A stretch of 5,515 nucleotides of DNA from Prevotellaceae bacterium (GTDB lineage: Bacteria; Bacteroidota; Bacteroidia; Bacteroidales; Paludibacteraceae), in contig JAITNR010000162.1 of assembly GCA_031290375.1 (NCBI GenBank), positions 1 to 5,515 on the forward strand, given 5' to 3'. Position numbers and translations under genes: made by a program. Below, piece after piece: positions 1-5,455 of the stretch. Below the pieces are notes generated by a model, which saw nothing but the letters and a program-made list of their open reading frames with translations, ran no database searches and had not been told where the DNA came from. Numbering within the stretch: position 1 is the first letter of the stretch; each line of letters begins with the position of its first letter.

Positions 1-143
1 CCTTCCGACTGCAAATACTCCCCCATGGAATAAATACTTACGGTAGTTGTTTCGTATTCTTTTACTTCCGAATACTCTTTTCCATTGTAAATCGCACAAA
101 ATATACTATCTTTGTGCACATCTAAGCCACATACTTTCTTCAT
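1..143 (-). CDS. IS110-family transposase, N-terminal fragment cut by window edge
   Basis: The minus strand from the ATG at 143 reads without a stop to base 1, giving 47 complete codons that start MKKVCGLDVHKDSIFCAIYN. The GLDVHKD stretch near the N terminus is the usual start of the RuvC-like DEDD nuclease domain of IS110-family transposases, and the Asp at residue 8 would be the first catalytic acid. These enzymes recombine the element through a circular intermediate, without classical terminal inverted repeats. In this family a non-coding end of the element specifies a guide (bridge) RNA; in the IS110 group it lies upstream of the transposase, here the bases just above 143. The remaining acidic residues and the C-terminal serine domain are outside the window, so I cannot tell whether the gene is intact. 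The family call rests on this short motif but the motif is distinctive. Confidence 0.85.
   Translation of the reverse strand, partial: MKKVCGLDVHKDSIFCAIYNGKEYSEVKEYETTTVSIYSMGEYLQSE
85..114 (+). promoter_or_regulatory. Promoter-like sequence inside the IS110 transposase gene, pointing toward era
   Basis: TTG at 85-87 is followed after 19 bases by TATCTTTG at 107-114, a full match to the Bacteroidota -7 element TAnnTTTG at normal spacing. It reads on the plus strand, antisense to the transposase and toward era about 230 bases away. It may be chance within coding sequence; the stem-loop at 199-259 lies between it and era. Confidence 0.35.
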
Positions 144-266
144 ATTGATTATTATTTAAGTTTATTCGTCAAAGATGAGAAAGTGGTGGCTTTTTTGAAA
201 ATATTCGGCAAAAATCACCGAACGGAACGAAGTGGAGTGAGGTGTTTTACCGAATTTTTATTGGTC
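144..266 (-). mobile_element. Probable non-coding left end of the IS110 element (approximate extent)
   Basis: This is the stretch between the transposase start and the candidate era promoter. IS110-group elements carry their longer non-coding end directly upstream of the transposase, and that end encodes the bridge RNA which pairs with target and donor DNA. The stretch holds no ORF of note and contains a strong imperfect stem-loop (199-259), consistent with a structured RNA. The outer boundary cannot be fixed from one sequence because these elements lack inverted repeats and usually make no target duplication. The right limit given here is only where the era promoter seems to begin. Assigning this DNA to the element is inference. 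Confidence 0.45.
199..259. repeat. Strong imperfect stem-loop between the IS110 transposase and era
   Basis: The left arm (203-219, ATTCGGCAAAAATCACC) pairs with the right arm (241-255, GGTGTTTTACCGAAT): six pairs, one C-A mismatch, four A-T pairs, a two-base bulge, then four more pairs, with a 21-base loop at 220-240. The stem extends outward past one mismatch as AAA (199-201) pairing with TTT (257-259). On the plus strand the stem runs into five T residues, and the other strand shows an A/T-rich flank too, so it could act as a bidirectional Rho-independent terminator separating the element from era. It could equally be a hairpin of the IS110 guide RNA. The structure is seen directly; its role is not. 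Confidence 0.6.
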
Positions 267-298
267 TGTGTATATGTGAGAACTTTTATGTATATTTG
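267..298 (+). promoter_or_regulatory. Candidate Bacteroidota-type promoter of era
   Basis: TATATTTG at 291-298 matches the -7 consensus TAnnTTTG exactly. TGTG at 267-270, 20 bases upstream, is a one-mismatch -33 element (consensus TTTG). Transcription would start near 305, giving a leader of about 45 bases before the era ATG at 349. Confidence 0.55.
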
Positions 299-348
299 CA
301 AAAAGTTAATTAAACAGGCTGTATGTATCTAATAGTCTGAAAAATATT

Positions 349-1257
349 ATGTCTGAAAATTTAACAAAATTGCATAAAGCAGGGTTCGTGAATATTGTGG
401 GTAATCCCAATGTGGGCAAATCCACTCTGACGAACGCCTTGGTGGGCGAGCGGATTTCTATTATCACTTCAAAGGCACAAACAACAAGACACAGGATTAT
501 GGGCATTGTCAATGGCGAAGATTTTCAAATAGTCTTTTCCGACACGCCCGGTGTGCTGAAGCCTAACTACAAGTTGCAGGAGTCGATGAGGGAGTTTTCT
601 GATTCCGCTCTCTCTGACGCTGATGTTTTACTTTACGTTACCGATGTGATTGATACTGCGGATAAAAATGCCGATTTTTTGGAAAAAGTTAAATCCAATC
701 CAAGTAAAATTATTCTAATTATCAATAAGATAGACTTGATTGATGAACAAAAACTAATTGTTTTGGTGGAAAATTGGAAAAAACTGTTGCCAAATGCTGA
801 AATTTTTCCCATATCTGCCACTCAAAATTTTGGCATAGACCAACTTCTGAAAAGAATAATTGAGTTTCTACCTGAGTCGCCACCGTTTTTTGACAAAGAT
901 GCTCTAACTGATAAGCCCGAACGTTTTTTTGTGAATGAAATCATTCGAGAGAAAATTCTTTTGAATTATGAAAAAGAAGTACCGTACAGCGTGGAAGTGG
1001 CTGTAGAAGAGTTTAGAGAGGAAGAAAATATTATTAGAATTGGTGCCGTAATTTTTTGCGAACGGGACAGTCAAAAGGGAATAATTATTGGTAAAAACGG
1101 CTCTGCTCTCAAAAAAGTTGGGGTAGAGGCACGAAAAGAGATTGAGGCACTTTTTCTCAAAAAAGTTTTTCTACAATTGTTTGTAAAAGTGGAAAAAGAT
1201 TGGCGAAACAAAGAGAACAAACTCAGAAATTTCGGTTATCAAATCACCCATAAATGA
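349..1257 (+). CDS. era: GTPase Era
   Basis: Era is an essential GTPase that binds the 3' end of 16S rRNA and helps 30S subunit maturation, acting in the cytoplasm and at the membrane. The 302-residue length is normal for the family. The GTPase motifs are in order: P-loop GNPNVGKST (18-26), the switch I region with TTRHRI (45-50), DTPG (65-68), NKID (126-129) and SAT (156-158). The C-terminal KH RNA-binding domain follows, with its GxxG core in GIIIGKNGSALKKVG (244-258) and the conserved W285 near the end. The ATG at 349 leaves a short N-terminal extension before the first strand (AGFVNIVG), as is common for Era. No clear Shine-Dalgarno precedes it. It has its own candidate promoter and is separated from fmt by 163 bases, so it is probably transcribed as a single gene. 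No residue looks anomalous. Confidence 0.97.
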   Translation: MSENLTKLHKAGFVNIVGNPNVGKSTLTNALVGERISIITSKAQTTRHRIMGIVNGEDFQIVFSDTPGVLKPNYKLQESMREFSDSALSDADVLLYVTDVIDTADKNADFLEKVKSNPSKIILIINKIDLIDEQKLIVLVENWKKLLPNAEIFPISATQNFGIDQLLKRIIEFLPESPPFFDKDALTDKPERFFVNEIIREKILLNYEKEVPYSVEVAVEEFREEENIIRIGAVIFCERDSQKGIIIGKNGSALKKVGVEARKEIEALFLKKVFLQLFVKVEKDWRNKENKLRNFGYQITHK

Positions 1258-1330
1258 TATTAAAATCAATGGTAATTAATTAATGAAAAAAAATTAATAG
1301 TGGAGGGCTATTCGGTATTGTATTGTTAAT

Positions 1331-1361
1331 TTTGTATTTAGGCATAACATTTCATATTTTG
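1331..1361 (+). promoter_or_regulatory. Candidate promoter of the fmt-DUF4271-hemD-rnpA unit
   Basis: TTTG at 1331-1334 is a perfect -33 element. After 19 bases, ATATTTTG at 1354-1361 keeps the TTTG half of the -7 box but has AT in place of TA. Like the era promoter it is followed by GCAAAAA-type sequence. The leader to the fmt ATG would be about 50-55 bases. Confidence 0.45.
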
Positions 1362-1420
1362 CAAAAAAAATAACAATAACTATCTGAAAATGTGATATCT
1401 AACAATCTAATTTCTAAAGA

Positions 1421-2344
1421 ATGAAAATCGTTTACATGGGGACGCCCGACTTTGCCATTAAGCCGCTCGAATTGTTGCTTGACAATGGTTTTGATGTCGT
1501 GGGCGTGGTAACAATGCCCGACAAGCCAGCAGGTAGGGGACACAGAATACAGTTTTCGGCTGTAAAGCAGTTTGCTTTGGAAAGAAATCTGAAAATTCTT
1601 CAACCCACAAGCCTTAAAAATGAAAATTTTATTGCCGAATTAAAAAGTTTAAAAGCAGAGATACAGGTAGTTGTAGCCTTTAGAATGTTACCTGAAATTG
1701 TGTGGAATATGCCCAAAATGGGAACAGTCAATATGCATTCCTCGCTTTTACCTCAATATCGCGGGGCAGCCCCGATTAACTGGGCTATTATCAATGGCGA
1801 AACACAAACAGGAGTAACAACTTTTCTATTACAGCACGAAATTGATACAGGGAATATTATTTTTCAGCAAAATATTGATATTGAGCCAAATGACAACGCA
1901 GGGACTTTACACGATAAACTTGGAAAGTTGGGTGCGGAATTGTTGGTTAAAACGATAAAGGCAATAAAATCAGGAAATTACAAAACCATTCCTCAGCCCA
2001 AGGCAGAAAACATAAAACTTGCTCCGAAAATTTTTAAGGATATATGCAAATTGGATTTTTCAAAAAATTGTATGGAACTGCACAACCTTGTTAGAGGGCT
2101 TAGTCCGACTCCTGCGGCTTGGTTTGAGTACAAAAAAGGACAGATTGTAGAAATAGTCAAGGTTTATGAAACGAAACCCGAAGTAGCCACGCACAATTTT
2201 GAGAATGGACAACTGCTGACCGATGGCAAAAAGTACATCAAAATTGCTGTAAATGACGGCTTTTTGCAAATTGAAATCTTGCAACTCGCAGGTAAAAAAC
2301 GTATGTCGGCTCAAGATTTGCTTAGAGGATATCGGTTTGATTAA
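1421..2344 (+). CDS. fmt: Methionyl-tRNA formyltransferase
   Basis: Fmt transfers a formyl group from 10-formyl-tetrahydrofolate to Met-tRNA(fMet), making the initiator for bacterial translation. The 307-residue length is typical. The N-terminal formyltransferase domain starts MKIVYMGTPDFA. The catalytic core is NMHSSLLPQYRGAAPINWA (104-122), with N104 and H106 in the expected catalytic positions, and HEIDTG (139-144) supplies the catalytic Asp, D142. The C-terminal OB-like tRNA-binding domain includes LAPKI (200-204) and GLSPTPAAW (226-234), both standard Fmt landmarks. The ATG at 1421 directly begins the first beta strand, as in homologues. The next gene begins 36 bases after its stop without a visible promoter, so it likely heads an operon with the DUF4271 gene, hemD and rnpA; two of these four products act on tRNA. 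Confidence 0.97.
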   Translation: MKIVYMGTPDFAIKPLELLLDNGFDVVGVVTMPDKPAGRGHRIQFSAVKQFALERNLKILQPTSLKNENFIAELKSLKAEIQVVVAFRMLPEIVWNMPKMGTVNMHSSLLPQYRGAAPINWAIINGETQTGVTTFLLQHEIDTGNIIFQQNIDIEPNDNAGTLHDKLGKLGAELLVKTIKAIKSGNYKTIPQPKAENIKLAPKIFKDICKLDFSKNCMELHNLVRGLSPTPAAWFEYKKGQIVEIVKVYETKPEVATHNFENGQLLTDGKKYIKIAVNDGFLQIEILQLAGKKRMSAQDLLRGYRFD

Positions 2345-2380
2345 TCATTTAGTGAATTAACATCGGAAAATTGAGTAAAT

Positions 2381-3166
2381 ATGCAAGATACAACGCTTAA
2401 CAGTCTGTTTATCACTGATATATGTAAAATAATGGAACAAAATCAATCCGTTTGCCATCTTAGTGAAGTACCTAAGGATTTCTGTTTTGGCGATTATTCA
2501 GTGATTTTCATAGTGTTTGCGCTATGTTTTTTCCTGCTCGGCTTCTATTTTGTACGAGCGAGAAAAACCTTTTTCAGTTCATTACAAATATTTGCATTTT
2601 TAGGTGAAACAAGGCAGAAATTTGAAAAATTTAACGAAGAAGTCCCTTTTTTACAAATGATTGTTTGGATTGTTGCTACAATAGGTTTATTGTTGTTTAT
2701 TATTTTAAGTTGCAGTTACTTTCTACCCGATTCAATATTGAATATTAAGAACCATGACAATTTCAATTACAGTTTGTTAATCATTTCGATTGCAACCGTT
2801 TGTGTATTGACTATATTTGTTTTATACAACTGTTTCCTGTTTTTTGTGGCAAAAAATTTGTTTGATGTGGAAAATGACAAAATTACCGGTTTCAGAAAAG
2901 TTTTTTTTACACTCTTAAGAATACTCGGAATATGCTGTTTCATAGTTTCTTTTTTGATTGTTTACTCCCCTAATGAATGGGATAATCCATTGATAATGAT
3001 AGGTTTATTGTTGTGCTTAACTGCCATATCAACCACTTTATTTTTTTATTTTAGACTTTTTTTTGAAGGAACTGCCTCTCTGTGTTATTTTTTTTTGTAC
3101 CTTTGCACTCTTGAAATTTTACCGATTTTGGTGCTAAAAAAACTGATCTCGGCTTTTATAAATTAG
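2381..3166 (+). CDS. DUF4271 family polytopic membrane protein
   Basis: This is a 261-residue integral membrane protein of unknown function. Hydrophobic stretches near residues 39-58, 91-115, 131-158, 173-195, 203-224 and 232-255 suggest six transmembrane helices after a polar N-terminal region of about 38 residues. There is no obvious cleavable signal peptide and no enzyme motif. The C-terminal stretch FLYLCTLEILPILVLKKLI (238-256) is the most family-specific part and resembles the conserved end of DUF4271 proteins, which in Bacteroidota are usually found just before the hemD-like gene. It lies 36 bases after fmt and 20 bases before hemD, so it should be cotranscribed with both. The ATG at 2381 is the first in frame; an in-frame ATG at residue 18 is a possible alternative. 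Family assignment is from memory of the C-terminal motif plus gene order; I cannot name a function. Confidence 0.8.
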   Translation: MQDTTLNSLFITDICKIMEQNQSVCHLSEVPKDFCFGDYSVIFIVFALCFFLLGFYFVRARKTFFSSLQIFAFLGETRQKFEKFNEEVPFLQMIVWIVATIGLLLFIILSCSYFLPDSILNIKNHDNFNYSLLIISIATVCVLTIFVLYNCFLFFVAKNLFDVENDKITGFRKVFFTLLRILGICCFIVSFLIVYSPNEWDNPLIMIGLLLCLTAISTTLFFYFRLFFEGTASLCYFFLYLCTLEILPILVLKKLISAFIN

Positions 3167-3186
3167 ATTAAAAATAAGCAATAAAA

Positions 3187-3945
3187 GTGCTAAAAGTCAA
3201 GAAGATACTTGTTTCTCAACCCAAGCCCGAAGGTACAAAATCTCCATACTTTGATATTGCGGAAAAGTACAACGTTCAGGTAGAATTTCGTCCTTTTATC
3301 AAAGTCCTACCTATTGATGCAAGGGAGTTTTTCCCGCAGAAAATAAATATAAAAAACTATTCCTCTGTTGTTTTCACTTCTCGCACAGGTATTGATCATT
3401 TTTTTCGTTTGACAAAAGAAATGAAAGTAAAATTGTCGGATGAAGTGAAATATTTTTGTCTTACCGATGCTTTTGCATATTATATTCAAAAATATACCCA
3501 ATATCGCAAACGAAAGGTCTTCCATCCACAATCCGGCAAGTTGCATGACTTTATAAAACTTATCATTGAGCATGGTGAAGAGTCTTTTCTTTTTGTTCTG
3601 CCTGATGGCAATAATGATGAGATTATTAATCTGCTCAATAACACTGATTTAAAGTATGGTGTTGCCAAAATGTATCGTTCTGTGAGCAACGATTTTACTG
3701 CCAACGAGGCATTTGATTATGATATGATACTCTTTTTCAGTCCTCACGGCATCGGCTCTTTGCTAAAAAACTTCCCCAATTTTGAGCAGGGAGAAATTTG
3801 TATCGGCTGCTTGGGTACTGCTGCTGCACAGGCGATTAAAGACTCAGGTTTCAGGGTGGATATGGAAGTGCCAAATCCAAAGTTTTCATCTATTACTTTG
3901 GCACTTGACGATTTTCTGAAACAAAATCACAAAGGGCGTAGGTAA
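3187..3945 (+). CDS. hemD: Uroporphyrinogen-III synthase (HemD family)
   Basis: HemD cyclises hydroxymethylbilane to uroporphyrinogen III, the common precursor of haem, sirohaem and cobalamin. The 252-residue protein looks like the Bacteroidota branch: VKKILVSQPKP at the start, RPFIKV (35-40), VVFTSRTGIDHFF (61-73), RSVSNDF (164-170), ILFFSPHGIGSLL (181-193) and GCLGTAAAQAIKDSGFRVD (207-225). The paired S-R/S-P-x-G-I and G-x-x-x-A-A elements fit the two-lobed HemD fold, in which sequence is poorly conserved and catalysis does not depend on a single invariant residue. The start is GTG at 3187: an in-frame TAA at 3175-3177 excludes any earlier start, and VxKVKKILVSQ is where homologues begin. 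No other porphyrin gene is in the window, and many Bacteroidales lack early haem synthesis, so the true substrate here is uncertain. It sits inside the fmt-to-rnpA unit. Confidence 0.88.
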   Translation: MLKVKKILVSQPKPEGTKSPYFDIAEKYNVQVEFRPFIKVLPIDAREFFPQKINIKNYSSVVFTSRTGIDHFFRLTKEMKVKLSDEVKYFCLTDAFAYYIQKYTQYRKRKVFHPQSGKLHDFIKLIIEHGEESFLFVLPDGNNDEIINLLNNTDLKYGVAKMYRSVSNDFTANEAFDYDMILFFSPHGIGSLLKNFPNFEQGEICIGCLGTAAAQAIKDSGFRVDMEVPNPKFSSITLALDDFLKQNHKGRR

Positions 3946-3975
3946 TTATGAATTTTACAGTTCAAAATTCACAAT
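3945..3975. repeat. AT-rich inverted repeat between hemD and rnpA
   Basis: ATTATGAATTTT (3945-3956) and AAAATTCACAAT (3964-3975) are inverted copies with 11 of 12 positions paired and a 7-base loop. The left arm begins on the last base of the hemD stop codon and the right arm ends six bases before the rnpA ATG. It has no T-run after it and is weak in G-C pairs, so it is not a convincing terminator. It could influence coupling between hemD and rnpA translation or be a small dispersed palindrome. Confidence 0.5.
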
Positions 3976-3981
3976 GATTTG

Positions 3982-4377
3982 ATGTCTGACAATACTTCAA
4001 AAAAAAAATTCGGCTTGCCTAAATGTGAGCATCTAACGGCAAGAAATTCAATTTTGAAACTGTTTAAAAGTGGCGATTATATCCTCAATCCGCCATTGAA
4101 GGTGATGTTTTCCAAAACGGAAGAGAAAGGCAAAATAAAAACGCTGTTTTCTGTACCAAAAAGGCTGTTCAAGTACGCAGTTGATAGAAACTACCACAAA
4201 AGACTTCTCAGGGAAAATTACAGATTAAATAAATTCATTGTAAATGAGGCACTTAAAGACAAAAATTTTGGTTTAAACATCGCTTTTGTAATAACAACTG
4301 AAGAGAAACAAAATTTCCAAAGCATCAAAGAAGTTATGTTACTGTCTTTAAATAGTTTAGGAGATAGAATAAAATAA
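3982..4377 (+). CDS. rnpA: Ribonuclease P protein component
   Basis: RnpA is the small basic protein that joins the RnpB RNA to form RNase P, which removes 5' leaders from tRNA precursors. Starting at the ATG at 3982 it has 131 residues, in the normal range. The diagnostic RNA-binding motif is DRNYHKRLLRENYR (68-81), equivalent to the RNR/RNxxKRxxRE helix of the family. The N-terminal FGLPKCEHLTARNSILKLFKSG and the strand TLFSVPKRLFKYAV before the motif are also typical. A TTG codon at 3979 is directly upstream in frame, but the ATG is the better start. It lies 36 bases after hemD, separated by an AT-rich palindrome. In Bacteroidota rnpA is commonly followed by yidD; here 234 non-coding bases follow and no yidD is visible. 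Confidence 0.95.
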   Translation: MSDNTSKKKFGLPKCEHLTARNSILKLFKSGDYILNPPLKVMFSKTEEKGKIKTLFSVPKRLFKYAVDRNYHKRLLRENYRLNKFIVNEALKDKNFGLNIAFVITTEEKQNFQSIKEVMLLSLNSLGDRIK

Positions 4378-4463
4378 TTTTTGACTCTTAAGCCTGTATT
4401 TATAATTCCGAACTACAAAATCGTGGTTGAAGTTGGGAAAATTCTAAATTTTTGACAATATCG

Positions 4464-4495
4464 TTTTATAGATTGCCAAAAATATAGTACCTTTG
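4464..4495 (+). promoter_or_regulatory. Candidate promoter of the SDR gene
   Basis: TACCTTTG at 4488-4495 matches the Bacteroidota -7 box TAnnTTTG exactly. TTTT at 4464-4467, 20 bases upstream, is a one-mismatch -33 element. Transcription from about 4502 would leave an unusually long leader of roughly 110 bases before the ATG at 4612. The gap from 4378 to 4611 otherwise shows no gene; I see no clear terminator after rnpA. Confidence 0.5.
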
Positions 4496-4611
4496 GGCTT
4501 TGAAAAACAAAGAATGAAACAAATCACGTGTGCGCATTCTCAATAACATACGTTAAGAACACTTAAACAGGAAAATAAATTATTATATATCAACAATTTA
4601 TAAGTAAAAAT

Positions 4612-5397
4612 ATGGCAAATACAGCATTAATTACAGGGGCATCAAGTGGAATAGGGCTTGAGTTGGCAAAAATCCACGCGGAACGCGAGGGAAATCTTGT
4701 GCTTGTGGCACGTAATATTCAGAAACTAAATGAGTTAAAGCAGGAATTTGAGGCAAAGTTCGACATATCGGTTTGTGTAATCCAAAAGGATCTGTCGGAT
4801 AGCAACTCTGCTGTTGAGGTTTATAATGAACTGAAAAGCAACGATATACAGATTGATTTTCTATTCAACAACGCAGGTTTTGGCTGGAATGCCCCATTTT
4901 CATTAACAGATTTCAAGATTTTGGACGAGATGGTTGAATTGAATGTCAATACCTTAACCAAACTTTGTCGGCTCTTTTTGCCTGATATGCTTGCTCGCAA
5001 TTCGGGTAAAATTCTTAATACTGCCTCTATTGCTGCCTTTGCTCCAATGCCGTATATGGCTGTTTATGGGGCAACAAAGGCTTATGTGCTGTCCCTCTCT
5101 GATGCCTTGCACAGTGAAACTAAAAATACAGACGTGAGTGTAACCGCCGTATGTCCGGGACCAACTCAAAGCAACTTTATGTCATTTTCTACAATGGAAT
5201 TTTCCCCAATGATAAAGGGCAAAAAACTGCCTTCGGCGCACATAGTGGCACTGCGTGCATACAATGCGATGTTAAAAGGAAAACGTGCAATAATTCCTTT
5301 TTTGTCGAACAAATTAATGGTGTGTGCAATTAAATTTTTCCCTAAATATTTGACAGTTAATATTGTGGAAAAATTATTGGGCACTTCTAAAAATTAG
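4612..5397 (+). CDS. Short-chain dehydrogenase/reductase, NAD(P)-dependent
   Basis: This 261-residue protein is a classical SDR oxidoreductase with a single Rossmann fold. The cofactor motif TGASSGIG is at 8-15, and Arg34 (LVARN, after the second strand) suggests NADP(H) preference. NNAG is at 86-89. The catalytic tetrad is complete: N111 (ELNV), S139 (NTAS), Y152 and K156 (YGATK). The CPGPTQSNF segment (181-189) is the usual PG motif after the fifth/sixth strand. The C-terminal part is moderately hydrophobic around residues 228-247 (IPFLSNKLMVCAIKFFPKYL), as in DltE/YqjQ-like SDRs (COG0300 group), where it may touch the membrane. Sequence alone does not give the substrate. It has its own candidate promoter, is followed by another, and is likely monocistronic. 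The ATG at 4612 places the first strand immediately, as expected. Confidence 0.92.
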   Translation: MANTALITGASSGIGLELAKIHAEREGNLVLVARNIQKLNELKQEFEAKFDISVCVIQKDLSDSNSAVEVYNELKSNDIQIDFLFNNAGFGWNAPFSLTDFKILDEMVELNVNTLTKLCRLFLPDMLARNSGKILNTASIAAFAPMPYMAVYGATKAYVLSLSDALHSETKNTDVSVTAVCPGPTQSNFMSFSTMEFSPMIKGKKLPSAHIVALRAYNAMLKGKRAIIPFLSNKLMVCAIKFFPKYLTVNIVEKLLGTSKN

Positions 5398-5406
5398 ATA
5401 ATGTCC

Positions 5407-5436
5407 TTGTATAGTTGATATTTTTTATTACCTTTG
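5407..5436 (+). promoter_or_regulatory. Strong candidate promoter of the right-edge ORF
   Basis: TTG at 5407-5409 and TACCTTTG at 5429-5436 are separated by 19 bases, matching the Bacteroidota -33/-7 layout well. The start codon at 5456 would lie only about a dozen bases from the expected transcription start near 5443, so the leader is very short. Confidence 0.6.
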
Positions 5437-5455
5437 TAGCCAAAAGAGGAATAAT

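Noticed and set aside
170..200. Minus-strand promoter for the transposase (TTTC-N19-CATCTTTG)
   Set aside because: Both boxes have a mismatch, and IS110 promoters normally form across the joined ends of the circular element; too weak to annotate.
1275..1298. ATTAATT / AATTAAT inverted repeat after era as a terminator
   Set aside because: The arms are seven A-T pairs only, with no G-C clamp, in very AT-rich DNA; it has too little stability to call a terminator.
1352..1603. Minus-strand open frame of 83 codons over the fmt start
   Set aside because: It is antisense to a clear fmt gene, lacks any recognisable motif, and crosses the fmt promoter region; a shadow of the coding strand.
4526..4536. 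Overlapping CACGTG and TGCGCA palindromes as an operator
   Set aside because: Each is a six-base palindrome without a second copy nearby; not enough to propose a regulator.
4514..4546. Ten-codon ORF MKQITCAHSQ in the long leader of the SDR gene, as a regulatory leader peptide
   Set aside because: It follows the expected transcription start, but there is no residue run, attenuator hairpin or ribosome site to support it; short ORFs this size are expected by chance.
5166..5384. Minus-strand open frame of 72 codons inside the SDR gene
   Set aside because: It lies wholly antisense to a complete SDR with all catalytic residues; no independent coding evidence.
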